Assembly: GCF_914271545.1 (NCBI RefSeq)
Contig: NZ_CAJZAH010000002.1
Coordinates: forward strand, 1-64,000
DNA: 64,000 nucleotides
Source of the DNA: Cupriavidus respiraculi
Lineage (GTDB): Bacteria; Pseudomonadota; Gammaproteobacteria; Burkholderiales; Burkholderiaceae
Reading direction: 5' to 3'
The position numbers and the translations under genes are program-made. The notes under the pieces were generated by a model, which did not search any database, was not told the origin of the DNA, and saw nothing but the letters and a program-made list of their open reading frames with translations. Positions 1-10,258 of this stretch are shown one piece after another. Every line of letters starts with the position of its first letter. The first letter of the stretch is position 1.

Positions 1-88
1 AAGTGATCGAAAGATGACTTGGAATACGGCACAAATGCGAGAACTCACCTGTAGCGGGTGTCTCCGAGAGGAGACGCACTCGTTATAG

Positions 89-2968
<2,880 letters not shown>

Positions 2969-3092
2969 ATAACCGGTGCGTCTTCACGCACGGTGTGAGA
3001 GCCCAGTTGTGCCACCGGCCAACACAATCACCCCCACACACTACATCCCTATCTGCCGCGACGGCTTAAACCCCGGCGCAGCAACCCCTCAA

Positions 3093-3208
3093 TGCCTGGT
3101 GACCATAGCAAGTTGGAACCACCCCTTCCCATCCCGAACAGGACCGTGAAACGACTTCGCGCCGATGATAGTGCGGACTACCCGTGTGAAAGTAGGTCAT
3201 CGCCAGGC
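3093..3208 (+). rRNA. rrf: 5S ribosomal RNA
   Basis: This is the 5S rRNA, about 116 nt and about 125 nt after the 23S. It starts TGCCTGGTGACC and ends GTCATCGCCAGGC, so its two ends pair as helix I. The CCCATCCCGAACAGG block typical of bacterial 5S is at about 3129-3143. The exact terminal bases may be off by one or two. Confidence 0.95.
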
Positions 3209-3220
3209 TCTTATTCCCAG

Positions 3221-3255
3221 AACACCCCAGCTCCCAAAGCTGGGGTGTTTTGCTT
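3221..3255 (+). terminator. rRNA operon terminator
   Basis: A perfect 12-bp stem (AACACCCCAGCT at 3221-3232 with its complement at 3238-3249) closes a 5-nt loop and is followed by TTTGCTTT. It lies 12 nt after the 5S gene, as expected for the intrinsic terminator of the rRNA operon. Confidence 0.9.
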
Positions 3256-3295
3256 TGGGCGGTCGGAATACCATGCCTTCCGACCGCTCTTCCCA

Positions 3296-3784
3296 TCAGG
3301 CCTTCGATTCGCCGCAGCCGCCAGTAGCGCTTGCGGCCACCTTTTCCATTTCCTCCGGCGGTACATCGCGGATATGGGTGGCCAGCGACCACTGGTGGCC
3401 GAACGGATCCTCGACCTTGCCGTAGCGATCGCCCCAGAACATGTCGTCGACCGGCATCGTGATCCTGGCGCCGGCATCCACGGCGCGTTTGACCGCGGCG
3501 TCGACATCCTCGACGTACAGGTGCAGGGTCACTGGCGAGCCCTTCAGCGATTTGGGCCCGACAGCGCCCCAATCCGGAAATTCATCGACCAGCATCAGGT
3601 GCGAGTCGCCGATCTGCAGCATCGCGTGCAGCAGGGCGCCTTGCGGCGTGGTGAGCCGCCCGTGTTCCTGGGCGCCGAAGGCGGCCTTGTAGAACTCGAT
3701 GGCTTCGGCGGCCTTGGCGCAGACCAGGTGCGGCGTCAGCGTGTGCATCCCTTCCGGAATCGGCTTGACTTGCGAATTGCTCAT
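3296..3784 (-). CDS. VOC family (glyoxalase/PhnB-like) protein
   Basis: A 162-residue protein of the vicinal oxygen chelate fold. It opens with the TPHLVC-x-AIEFYKAAFG pattern typical of PhnB-like members and ends with the FGHQW-type second module. The usual role is metal-dependent chemistry on, or binding of, small molecules; the substrate cannot be told from sequence. The start at 3784 was chosen over an upstream in-frame start because the protein then begins just before the conserved beta strand, and CCTGGAGG lies just upstream. It is the last gene of the leftward cluster downstream of the ECF sigma factor, 40 nt after the SnoaL-like gene. VOC proteins often accompany DGPF genes in such clusters (family knowledge). 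Confidence 0.85.
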   Translation of the reverse strand: MSNSQVKPIPEGMHTLTPHLVCAKAAEAIEFYKAAFGAQEHGRLTTPQGALLHAMLQIGDSHLMLVDEFPDWGAVGPKSLKGSPVTLHLYVEDVDAAVKRAVDAGARITMPVDDMFWGDRYGKVEDPFGHQWSLATHIRDVPPEEMEKVAASATGGCGESKA

Positions 3785-3824
3785 GGTTTTTCCTCCAGGC
3801 GTATTGAGTCGGTCGGACGCGCGA

Positions 3825-4268
3825 TCACGGCTTGAGATCGAACAGCGCCTTGCCGCTTTCCATATCGAATGGCGCGGAAAAATGCTCGTGGGCGATGGCC
3901 CACTGCCCCCCGGTCCTGCGGAAGCCGACGCTGCACCGCATCCACGAGCTTTTCTCGGTGCCGTCGGCATCCTTGGCGCCGCAGCGCATCAGGTAGTGGC
4001 CGTAGCCGACGTCGCCGCTGGCGGCGATCGTCAGGTCGCGCGGTTCGAAGATCATTTCGCCACCGCACATTTCCATGCACATGGCCCAGTGCTTGCCGTA
4101 GGCGTCGGCGCCCTTGAACTGGAGCTGGATGATGGCGTCGAACGCGACGACGTCGTCCGTGTAGCACGACATGATGGCTTTCAGGTCGCGCGAGCGTGCG
4201 GCGACCATCCATTTCTCCATCAGGGCCTGTAGTTGCTGGGTGGTGGTATCTCCGACTTCTGCATTCAT
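3825..4268 (-). CDS. SnoaL/SgcJ-like (NTF2-fold) protein
   Basis: A 147-residue protein with the NTF2-like fold of the SgcJ/EcaC and DUF4440 kind. The N-terminal helix (LQALMEKWMVAARSRD) is followed by the MSCYTDDVVAFDA strand and a C-terminal WAIAHEHFSAPF segment. Such proteins act as small isomerases or binding domains; no catalytic assignment is possible here. The start at 4268 has GAGGAGA about 10 nt upstream; a longer in-frame start at 4322 has no such site. It sits between the DGPF genes and the VOC gene in one leftward series, so it is probably part of the ECF42-controlled set, although no TGTCGA element is visible directly upstream of it. Confidence 0.8.
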   Translation of the reverse strand: MNAEVGDTTTQQLQALMEKWMVAARSRDLKAIMSCYTDDVVAFDAIIQLQFKGADAYGKHWAMCMEMCGGEMIFEPRDLTIAASGDVGYGHYLMRCGAKDADGTEKSSWMRCSVGFRRTGGQWAIAHEHFSAPFDMESGKALFDLKP

Positions 4269-4381
4269 GGTGAGTCTCCTCGGGAGCAGGATGGCTTCAG
4301 GGATCGCCGCAAGAGCCGCCATCCGGGCCCTGTACGGCGTCGTTCGGCGTGCGCCTGGCTGGCGCCGCGCAGGCTTTCGTT

Positions 4382-4786
4382 CTAAGACGTGGCCCAGCGA
4401 TGTTCCAGATCATCGCTACGGACGGTAGGGGAATGGGCGGCAAGATCGCACACGGGCCTGACCTCGATGCTGCCGACGCGGGCGGCCGGGATATTGGCCG
4501 CCAGATGCAGTGCTTCGTGCAGGCCATCGGCCTCGAGCAGTAAGAAGCCGATCAGTTGTTCGGCGGTTTCGGCGAACGGGCCGTCGCTGATTTCCAGCTT
4601 GCCGGCGCGCATCCGCAGGGTCGTCGCGGTCGCGGTGCATTGCAGGGCCTCGCTGGCCACGCAGAGGCCGCGCCTCGCCAGCACCTCGCCATACAGCCGG
4701 CTCTCGCTGGCAAGCCGCTGGCACGCCTTCTCGGGCAGCGATTCCAGTGTCTTCGGGTCGGCATACATCAGGCACACGAACTTCAT
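4382..4786 (-). CDS. YciI/DGPF-domain protein (copy 2)
   Basis: A 134-residue YCII-related protein with the hallmark ISDGPFAETAEQLIGF segment (DGPF motif near residue 70). DGPF proteins are small and of unknown biochemistry; they are the most typical genomic partners of ECF42 sigma factors (family knowledge). The start MKFVCLMYAD has GAGGAG 9 nt upstream. It is paralogous to the next gene upstream at 4889-5254, sharing the MK-x-LCL-x-Y opening, the DGPF block and the IP-x-AR-x-GSIEVRP tail. It has its own TGTCGA-N17-CGAC element about 50 nt before the start, so it can probably be transcribed separately. Confidence 0.85.
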   Translation of the reverse strand: MKFVCLMYADPKTLESLPEKACQRLASESRLYGEVLARRGLCVASEALQCTATATTLRMRAGKLEISDGPFAETAEQLIGFLLLEADGLHEALHLAANIPAARVGSIEVRPVCDLAAHSPTVRSDDLEHRWATS

Positions 4787-4834
4787 GGCTAACGCTCCTC
4801 GTCCTGGGGCCGGTTTTTCGTCCCTCTGACCCTT

Positions 4835-4861
4835 GTCGATCGGCGACGCCGGGAATCGACA
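4835..4861 (-). promoter_or_regulatory. Candidate ECF42 promoter before DGPF copy 2
   Basis: Read leftward, TGTCGA (4861-4856), 17 bases, then CGAC (4838-4835). As I recall, published ECF42 promoters carry TGTCGA at -35 and CGA/TC at -10. The same elements with the same 17-base spacing occur before the other DGPF gene. The -10 ends 49 nt before the start codon. Confidence 0.6.
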
Positions 4862-4888
4862 TCGCCGTCGCCGCGATTCCAAAAAATC

Positions 4889-5254
4889 TCAGGAGGCGCC
4901 GGGACCGGTCAATTCGCGGATGGGGCGGACTTCGATGCTGCCGTGGCGCGCCGGCGGGATCTTGGCGGCGACCTGGATGGCCTCGTTCAGATCGGTGGCG
5001 TCGATCAGGTAGAAGCCCGCCAGCTGTTCCTTGGTTTCGGCGAACGGCCCGTCGGTCACCGAGACCTTGCCGTCGCGGACCCGGACCGTGGTCGCGGTGT
5101 CCACGGGCTGCAGTGCTTCGCCGGCGATGTGGCGGCCGCTGGCCTTGACCTTGTCGCCATAGGCGAGGCATTCACCGACGAGGGAATCCCATTCGTCGCG
5201 CGGCATGCTGTAGACCTGCTTTTCTTCGTAATAGACCAGGCAGAGGTATTTCAT
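4889..5254 (-). CDS. YciI/DGPF-domain protein (copy 1)
   Basis: A 121-residue YCII-related protein starting MKYLCLVYYEEK, with VTDGPFAETKEQLAGF around residues 65-80 and a closing PPARHGSIEVRP block. It has the full length for the family. Function is unknown; the ferredoxin-like fold is related to muconolactone isomerase-like domains. It is the first gene downstream of the ECF sigma factor, 134 nt away. That gap holds a TGTCGA-N17-CGAC element, which suggests that the sigma factor transcribes this gene from its own promoter rather than by read-through. Confidence 0.88.
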   Translation of the reverse strand: MKYLCLVYYEEKQVYSMPRDEWDSLVGECLAYGDKVKASGRHIAGEALQPVDTATTVRVRDGKVSVTDGPFAETKEQLAGFYLIDATDLNEAIQVAAKIPPARHGSIEVRPIRELTGPGAS

Positions 5255-5318
5255 GATCGCCTCAAAGGTTGGGTGGAGCAGGGAAACGGGCGGCGCGGGA
5301 AGCCGCCTTCACTAGCTG

Positions 5319-5345
5319 GTCGTTCGGCCGCGGCCGGATTCGACA
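5319..5345 (-). promoter_or_regulatory. Candidate ECF42 promoter before DGPF copy 1
   Basis: Leftward TGTCGA (5345-5340), 17 bases, then CGAC (5322-5319), about 65 nt before the DGPF start codon. It matches the motif before copy 2 in both elements and in spacing. Outside the two short elements the sequences differ, so this is not a simple duplication of the promoter. Confidence 0.6.
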
Positions 5346-5388
5346 TCGGCGGGCCATTCGATCGGAAAAATATTGCGGGACGCGCCCG

Positions 5389-6705
5389 TCACGCGGGCAG
5401 GCCGGCGAGCCGCTTCTCGATAAAGCGCCGTTCGGGTTCCTGCCGCGCCAGGCCGAGGACGGTGCGGTAGGCGGCGCGGGCTTCGTCGTGACGGCCAAGG
5501 CGCCGCAGCATGTCGGCGCGCGCGGCGTGGGCAAGGTGATAGTCGGCGAGCTGGCCGGCGTTCAGGATGCCATCGATCAGGGCCAGTCCGGCGGCCGGGC
5601 CGTCACGCATGGCGACGGCCACGGCGCGGTTCAGCGCAACCACGGGCGACGAGCCGAAACCCATCAGCACGTCGTACAGCGCCACGATCTGGGGCCAGTC
5701 CGTGGCTTCGGCGCTCGGCGCCTCGGCATGGACGGCGGAGATTGCCGCCTGCAGCGAGTAGGCGCCGAACCGCCGCGATCCAAGCGCGCGCTCGACCAGC
5801 GAGATGCCCTCGGCGATCAGCTCGCGGTTCCACAGCGAGCGGTCCTGCTCGTCGAGGACGATCAGGTCGCCCTCGGGCGTGGCGCGGGCCGCGCGGCGCG
5901 ATTCGTGCAGCAGCATCAGGGCCAGCAGGCCCATGACTTCCGGCTCGGGCAGGAGTTCGAGCAGCAGCCGGGCCAGCCGGATGGCTTCCGCCGACAGGTC
6001 GTGCCGCGTGAGCTGGTCGCCGGAGCTGGCGGAATAGCCCTCGTTGAAGACGAGATACATCACGCGCAGCACGCTTTCCAGCCGCTGCGGCAGCTCGGCG
6101 TGGTCGGGCACCTGGTAGGGAATGCGGGCGTCGCGGATTTTCCCCTTGGCGCGGACGATGCGCTGCGCGAGCGTCGGCGCGCCGGTCAGGAAGGCGCGGG
6201 CGATGTCCTCGGTGGTCAGGCCGCATACCTCGCGCAGCGTCAGCGCGACCTGCGCGTCCGGCGCGAGGGCGGGGTGGCAGCACGTGAAGATCAGCCGGAG
6301 CCGGTCGTCCTCCAGGGTCTCGTCGTCCATGCCGAGCGCCGCGCTTTCGTCTTCGATGGCTTCGACCTGTTCGGCGACCTCGTCGAGCGCGCGGAAGCGC
6401 GCATGCCGGCGGATGCCGTCGATGGCCTTGAAACGCCCGGCCGAGACCAGCCACGCGCGCGGGTTCGCCGGAATGCCATCGCGCGGCCATTGCTCCAGCG
6501 CGGCCTTGAAAGCGTCGTGCAGCGCTTCCTCGGCGATATCGAAGTCGCCCAGCAGGCGGATCAGCGTGGCGAGCACGCGGCGAGACTCGGCCCGATAGAC
6601 GGCCTCGACGGCCTGCCGCGCCTGCGCGGGCGAGGCCCCGGCGAGCGCTGCGCCGGGGGCGACCTGCAATGGCGACGACTCGGATTGCGGCTCTGGCATC
6701 GGCAT
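5389..6705 (-). CDS. ECF42-type RNA polymerase sigma factor with C-terminal TPR-like extension
   Basis: A 438-residue sigma factor, roughly twice the length of an ordinary ECF sigma. Residues about 30-100 form sigma region 2 (LLGDFDIAEEALHDAF, then NPRAWLVSAGRFKAID). Residues about 130-200 form region 4 (RLIFTCCHPAL, GLTTEDIARAFLTGAPTLAQRI). The remaining roughly 230 residues are the helical DUF6596/TPR-like extension typical of ECF42, with the NEGYSAS and ALNRAVAVAM blocks. This group has no classical anti-sigma factor; the extension is thought to be needed for activity (family knowledge). The two DGPF genes downstream fit the group and carry matching promoter elements. No TGTCGA is seen upstream of the sigma gene, so I find no sign of autoregulation. 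Confidence 0.9.
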   Translation of the reverse strand: MPMPEPQSESSPLQVAPGAALAGASPAQARQAVEAVYRAESRRVLATLIRLLGDFDIAEEALHDAFKAALEQWPRDGIPANPRAWLVSAGRFKAIDGIRRHARFRALDEVAEQVEAIEDESAALGMDDETLEDDRLRLIFTCCHPALAPDAQVALTLREVCGLTTEDIARAFLTGAPTLAQRIVRAKGKIRDARIPYQVPDHAELPQRLESVLRVMYLVFNEGYSASSGDQLTRHDLSAEAIRLARLLLELLPEPEVMGLLALMLLHESRRAARATPEGDLIVLDEQDRSLWNRELIAEGISLVERALGSRRFGAYSLQAAISAVHAEAPSAEATDWPQIVALYDVLMGFGSSPVVALNRAVAVAMRDGPAAGLALIDGILNAGQLADYHLAHAARADMLRRLGRHDEARAAYRTVLGLARQEPERRFIEKRLAGLPA

Positions 6706-6824
6706 TCCTTTCCATCAAAAGGCGCCGGCCAGGATCGCGCGAAACAGGGCGAGGCCGGCCGGGCTACAGATTCTGAGCGCGGATGCCGATGCATGCAAGA
6801 CGGACGCGAGCGAAACGCGCCCGC

Positions 6825-6830
6825 TATAAT
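6825..6830 (+). promoter_or_regulatory. Probable sigma-70 -10 box for the double-TetR gene
   Basis: A perfect TATAAT stands 80 nt before the start of the double-TetR gene in otherwise GC-rich DNA. The -35 at 17-18 bases upstream is poor (GGACGC/CGGACG), so an activator or an extended element may be needed. Confidence 0.4.
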
Positions 6831-6910
6831 TCGCGCAGGCCTTTCGGGGTTCTTCAACGCGCGCGATTCCCGCGCGATATCAAGCAACGCCTCGCCCCAT
6901 ATCTTCATCC

Positions 6911-8149
6911 ATGCTCAAGGACCCGGCCGAAGCCCGCCTGACCCGTCGCTACGTCGAAAAGCGCGAGGCCATCCTGGACGCCGCGGCACGGCGCTTCAAC
7001 CACAAGGGCGTGCGCGGCACCACGCTGTCCGACGTCGCGCAGGACGTGGGCCTGAGCACGAACAGCATCACCTACTACTACCGCAAGAAGGAAGACCTGG
7101 TCGTGGCGTGCCTGATGCGCACGATCGGGGAGATGGTGGATATCGCCAGCGCGGCATTGCAGCGCGAGACGCCGCAGGCGCGCGTCGAGGCCTTTATCAC
7201 GCTGTTCTTCGAGCGGCTGGCGCGCACGGGCACCGGCGAGCGGGCCGAGCTGATGAGTTTTCGCGAGATCCGCGCGCTGCCGGACAGCCATGCCGACATC
7301 GCCTTCGATGCCTACACCGACATGTTCCGCCGCATCCGCCAGCTGCTGCGCGACGGCGTGCCCACCGATGCGGCGCAGCGCAACGCGCTGAGCGCGCGGG
7401 CGCATCTGCTGCTGTCGCTGGCGACCGGTGCGATGTCGTGGGTGGAGCGCTATGAGCCCGAGGATTATCCGAAGGTGGCGCAGACCGTGGTGGACGTGCT
7501 GCTGCACGGCATCGCCGCGCCGTCGTCGCGCTGGGCCGGGCAGTTGGACGTGGCCGCGCTGCTGCCGGCGCCCGACAAGCCCGAGACCACGCAGGACGCC
7601 TTCCTGCGCGCGGCCACCGAACTGCTCAACGAGCAGGGCTATCGCGGCGCCTCGGCGGACCGCATCTCGGCACGGCTGAACCTGACCAAGGGTTCGTTCT
7701 ATCACCACAACGAGAACAAGGACGACCTGATCTCGGCCTGCATCGACCGCATGTTCACGGTGATCCGCGACACGCAGACGCGCGTGGAGAACGGTCCCGG
7801 CAGCGGCTGGGACAAGCTGTGCGCCGTCTCCCGCGCGCTGGTGCACTACCAGTTCTCGAGCCAGGGGCCGTTGCTGCGGCTGACCATCTACGGCGCGCTG
7901 CCCGAGGAGATGCGCAAGGAGAAGATGCTGACGATGAGCCGGCTGTCGGCCCGCATCGTGCGCTTCCTGGTGCAGGGCATGCAGGACGGCTCGATCCGCC
8001 CGCTGGATCAGGGCATCGCGGCGCTGCAGGTCAACAGCATGATCAATGCCGCGGTGGAACTGCACCGCTGGGTGCGCGATGCGCGCGCGGACAACGCCTC
8101 CGAACTGTTCGTCCGGCCGCTGCTGATGGGCATCCTGTCGCCGGCCTGA
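6911..8149 (+). CDS. Double TetR-family regulator (two HTH domains in one chain)
   Basis: A 412-residue protein that is effectively two TetR regulators in tandem. The first DNA-binding domain (about residues 16-65) has DAAARRFNHKGVRGTTLSDV followed by STNSITYYYRKKEDL. The second (about 228-278) has RAATELLNEQGYRGASADRI followed by TKGSFYHHNENKDDL. Each is followed by a helical ligand-binding-like region. A usual TetR protein is about 200 residues and binds as a dimer, so this chain could bind one operator as a monomer or two as a dimer. No gene it obviously controls is adjacent: the leftward sigma gene is divergent and the ABC operon is convergent. A TATAAT lies upstream. Confidence 0.88.
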   Translation: MLKDPAEARLTRRYVEKREAILDAAARRFNHKGVRGTTLSDVAQDVGLSTNSITYYYRKKEDLVVACLMRTIGEMVDIASAALQRETPQARVEAFITLFFERLARTGTGERAELMSFREIRALPDSHADIAFDAYTDMFRRIRQLLRDGVPTDAAQRNALSARAHLLLSLATGAMSWVERYEPEDYPKVAQTVVDVLLHGIAAPSSRWAGQLDVAALLPAPDKPETTQDAFLRAATELLNEQGYRGASADRISARLNLTKGSFYHHNENKDDLISACIDRMFTVIRDTQTRVENGPGSGWDKLCAVSRALVHYQFSSQGPLLRLTIYGALPEEMRKEKMLTMSRLSARIVRFLVQGMQDGSIRPLDQGIAALQVNSMINAAVELHRWVRDARADNASELFVRPLLMGILSPA

Positions 8150-8167
8150 GCCGGCGGGCCGAGGCAG

Positions 8168-9238
8168 TCAGGGATACAGGTGGCAGGCCACCATCTGGCC
8201 ATCCGGCTGCGCGCGCAGCGCGGGATCGTCGGTGCGGCAGCGGGCCATCGCCACCGGACAGCGGGTATGGAAGCGGCAGCCCGAAGGCGGGTTCATCGGG
8301 CTGGGCACTTCGCCCTTGAGCACGATGCGCTTGCGCGTGCGTTCCGCCTCGACGCTGGCAACGGGCACCGCCGACAGCAGCGCCTGGGTGTACGGGTGGC
8401 GCGGATTGGCATAGAGCGCGTCGCGGTCCGCGATCTCCACGATCCTGCCCAGATACATCACCGCGATGCGGTCGCTGATATGGCGCACCACGGCGAGGTC
8501 GTGCGCGATGAACAGATACGTCAGCCCGAGCCTGCGCTGCAGGTCCATGAAGACATTGACCACCTGCGCCTGGATCGAGACGTCCAGCGCCGACACCGGT
8601 TCGTCGCAGACGATCACGCTGGGTCCGAGGGCCAGCGCGCGCGCGATGCCGATGCGCTGGCGCTGGCCGCCGGAGAACTCGTGCGGGTAACGGTCCGCCA
8701 TATAGGGCAGCAGGCCCACCATCTCCAGCAGCTCCGCCGCGCGCGCGCGCCGCGCGGCACGGCCGCCGGGGAAATCGTGGATCTCCAGCGGTTCGCCGAC
8801 GATGTCGCTGACTTTCATGCGCGGATTCAGCGAGCCGAACGGGTCCTGGTAGACCATCTGCACGCTGCGGCGGAATTGGCGCTCCTGCGCGCGCGTGAAG
8901 CTGGCGAGGTCGTCGCCGCGAAAGGCGATGCGTCCGGCGGTGGCCGGCTGCATCTTCATCAGCGCCAGGCCCGTGGTGGACTTGCCGCATCCGCTTTCGC
9001 CGACCAGTCCCAGCGTTTCCCCGCGCCTCAGGGCGAACGAGACGCCATCGACGGCCTTGACCGAGCCGATCTGGTGCTTCAGCAGCACGCCCCTGGTCAC
9101 AGGGAAATGCACCTTGAGGTCGTCCACGCGCAGGACCTCTTCGCCGGCCGGCGTCGTGGCCGGCGTCGTGGCCGGCGTAGTGGCCGGTGTAGTGGCCGGT
9201 CGCCGCGTGGGCGCGTCGATGGTGTCAGTGGAGTTCAT
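8168..9238 (-). CDS. ABC transporter ATP-binding protein, oligopeptide/dipeptide type (DppF-like)
   Basis: A 356-residue nucleotide-binding subunit of a peptide/nickel-type importer. It has Walker [10 protein letters not shown] (about residue 80), the signature [15 protein letters not shown], Walker [13 protein letters not shown], and the oligopeptide-family C-terminal tail with a GCRFHTRCP Cys cluster that may hold an Fe-S centre. The first ~30 residues are unusual: a TTPA repeat encoded by 12-bp tandem repeats precedes the true domain. Its start lies inside the end of the partner ATPase gene (14-nt overlap), so translation is probably coupled. It is the last gene of the five-gene leftward operon. 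Confidence 0.92.
   Translation of the reverse strand: MNSTDTIDAPTRRPATTPATTPATTPATTPAGEEVLRVDDLKVHFPVTRGVLLKHQIGSVKAVDGVSFALRRGETLGLVGESGCGKSTTGLALMKMQPATAGRIAFRGDDLASFTRAQERQFRRSVQMVYQDPFGSLNPRMKVSDIVGEPLEIHDFPGGRAARRARAAELLEMVGLLPYMADRYPHEFSGGQRQRIGIARALALGPSVIVCDEPVSALDVSIQAQVVNVFMDLQRRLGLTYLFIAHDLAVVRHISDRIAVMYLGRIVEIADRDALYANPRHPYTQALLSAVPVASVEAERTRKRIVLKGEVPSPMNPPSGCRFHTRCPVAMARCRTDDPALRAQPDGQMVACHLYP
9147..9200. repeat. 12-bp tandem repeat inside the DppF-like gene
   Basis: Four copies of a 12-base unit (GCCGGCGTCGTG, two exact, two with one or two changes) plus half a copy. On the coding strand the unit encodes Thr-Thr-Pro-Ala. Because 12 is a multiple of 3, unit gain or loss would only lengthen or shorten the N-terminal tail. 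The TTPA-rich tail precedes the conserved ATPase fold. Confidence 0.9.
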
Positions 9239-10226
9239 GGAGGAAGCACGCCTTGAGATGGGGGTCGGGGACGGGAGCGGCGCCGGGCGCCATCACGTCG
9301 CGCAGCGCCGGGCGCGTGGCGCGGCACTGGTCCATGGCCTGTTTGCAGCGCGGCAGGAAGGCGCAGCCGGGACCGAGCGAGCTCAGGTCGGGCGGCTGGC
9401 CTTCGATGGGCACCAGCGGCTGGCGCGTGTCGCCGTCGAGACGCGGCACCGAGGCCATCAGGCCGCGCGTATAGGGATGGGCGGGGTGGCGGTACAGCGC
9501 CTCGGCGGTGGCGGTTTCCACCAGGCGGCCGCCATACATCACCGCGACGCGGTCGGCATAGCGCGCCACCACGCCGAGATCGTGCGTGATCAGGATCAGC
9601 GCGGTGCCCGTGCGCTGCGCCAGGTCCTTGAGCAAATCGAGGATCTGGGCCTGCACCGTGACGTCGAGCGCGGTGGTGGGCTCGTCGGCGATGATCAGCC
9701 GCGGCTCGCAGGCCAGCGCCATGGCGATCATCGCGCGCTGGCGCATGCCGCCGGAGAACTGGTGCGGATACGCGGACAGCCGGCTCTGGGGCTCGGGGAT
9801 CTGCACCTTGCCGAGCAGTTCGCCGGCGATGCCGAGCGCGGTTTTCCACGGCAGCCCGCGATGCAGGCGGATGGGCTCGGCGATCTGCTTGCCCACCGTC
9901 AGCGCGGGATTCATCGACGACATCGGCTCCTGGAAGATCATCGCGATCCGGTTGCCGCGGATCGCGTGCATCCCCTTGGGCCCGAGCTTGAGCAGGTCCT
10001 GCCCCTCGAAGACGATCTCGCCGCCGTCGATGGAGCCGGGCGGCGACGGAATCAGTCCGAGGACGGACAGCGCCGTGACGCTCTTGCCCGAGCCGGATTC
10101 GCCGACGATGGCCAGCGTCTCGCCGGGCGCCACGTCGAACGACACCTGGTCCACCGCGGTGACGATGCCGCGGTCGGTGCGAAAGCGCGTGGTCAGGTTG
10201 CTGACCCGCAGGATGGGCTGCTTCAT
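9225..10226 (-). CDS. ABC transporter ATP-binding protein, oligopeptide/dipeptide type (DppD-like)
   Basis: A 333-residue partner ATPase. It has Walker [10 protein letters not shown], the signature [15 protein letters not shown], Walker [13 protein letters not shown], the H-loop in LITHDLG, and the C-terminal GCAFLPRC cysteine motif. The start MKQPILRVS at 10226 was chosen because GGAGG lies 8 nt upstream; a start 12 nt earlier would place that site inside the gene. It follows the receptor gene by 32 nt and overlaps the DppF-like gene by 14 nt. Together the two ATPases would drive uptake of a peptide or similar solute through the two permeases encoded upstream. Confidence 0.92.
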   Translation of the reverse strand: MKQPILRVSNLTTRFRTDRGIVTAVDQVSFDVAPGETLAIVGESGSGKSVTALSVLGLIPSPPGSIDGGEIVFEGQDLLKLGPKGMHAIRGNRIAMIFQEPMSSMNPALTVGKQIAEPIRLHRGLPWKTALGIAGELLGKVQIPEPQSRLSAYPHQFSGGMRQRAMIAMALACEPRLIIADEPTTALDVTVQAQILDLLKDLAQRTGTALILITHDLGVVARYADRVAVMYGGRLVETATAEALYRHPAHPYTRGLMASVPRLDGDTRQPLVPIEGQPPDLSSLGPGCAFLPRCKQAMDQCRATRPALRDVMAPGAAPVPDPHLKACFLHELH

Positions 10227-10258
10227 GCATGCCTCCATGTGCGATGGGGAGCGGGCGG

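Noticed and set aside
1-88. tRNA in the 16S-23S spacer
   Set aside because: Only the last 88 nt of the spacer are in the window; no cloverleaf or TTCRA motif is present.
5269-7455. A 728-codon rightward open frame
   Set aside because: It is antisense to the ECF sigma gene and runs out of frame into the TetR gene; the translation is low-complexity Arg/Gly/Ala typical of shadow frames in GC-rich DNA.
9147-9200. Tandem repeat considered as a CRISPR array
   Set aside because: The units are contiguous 12-mers with no spacers, in frame within a coding region.
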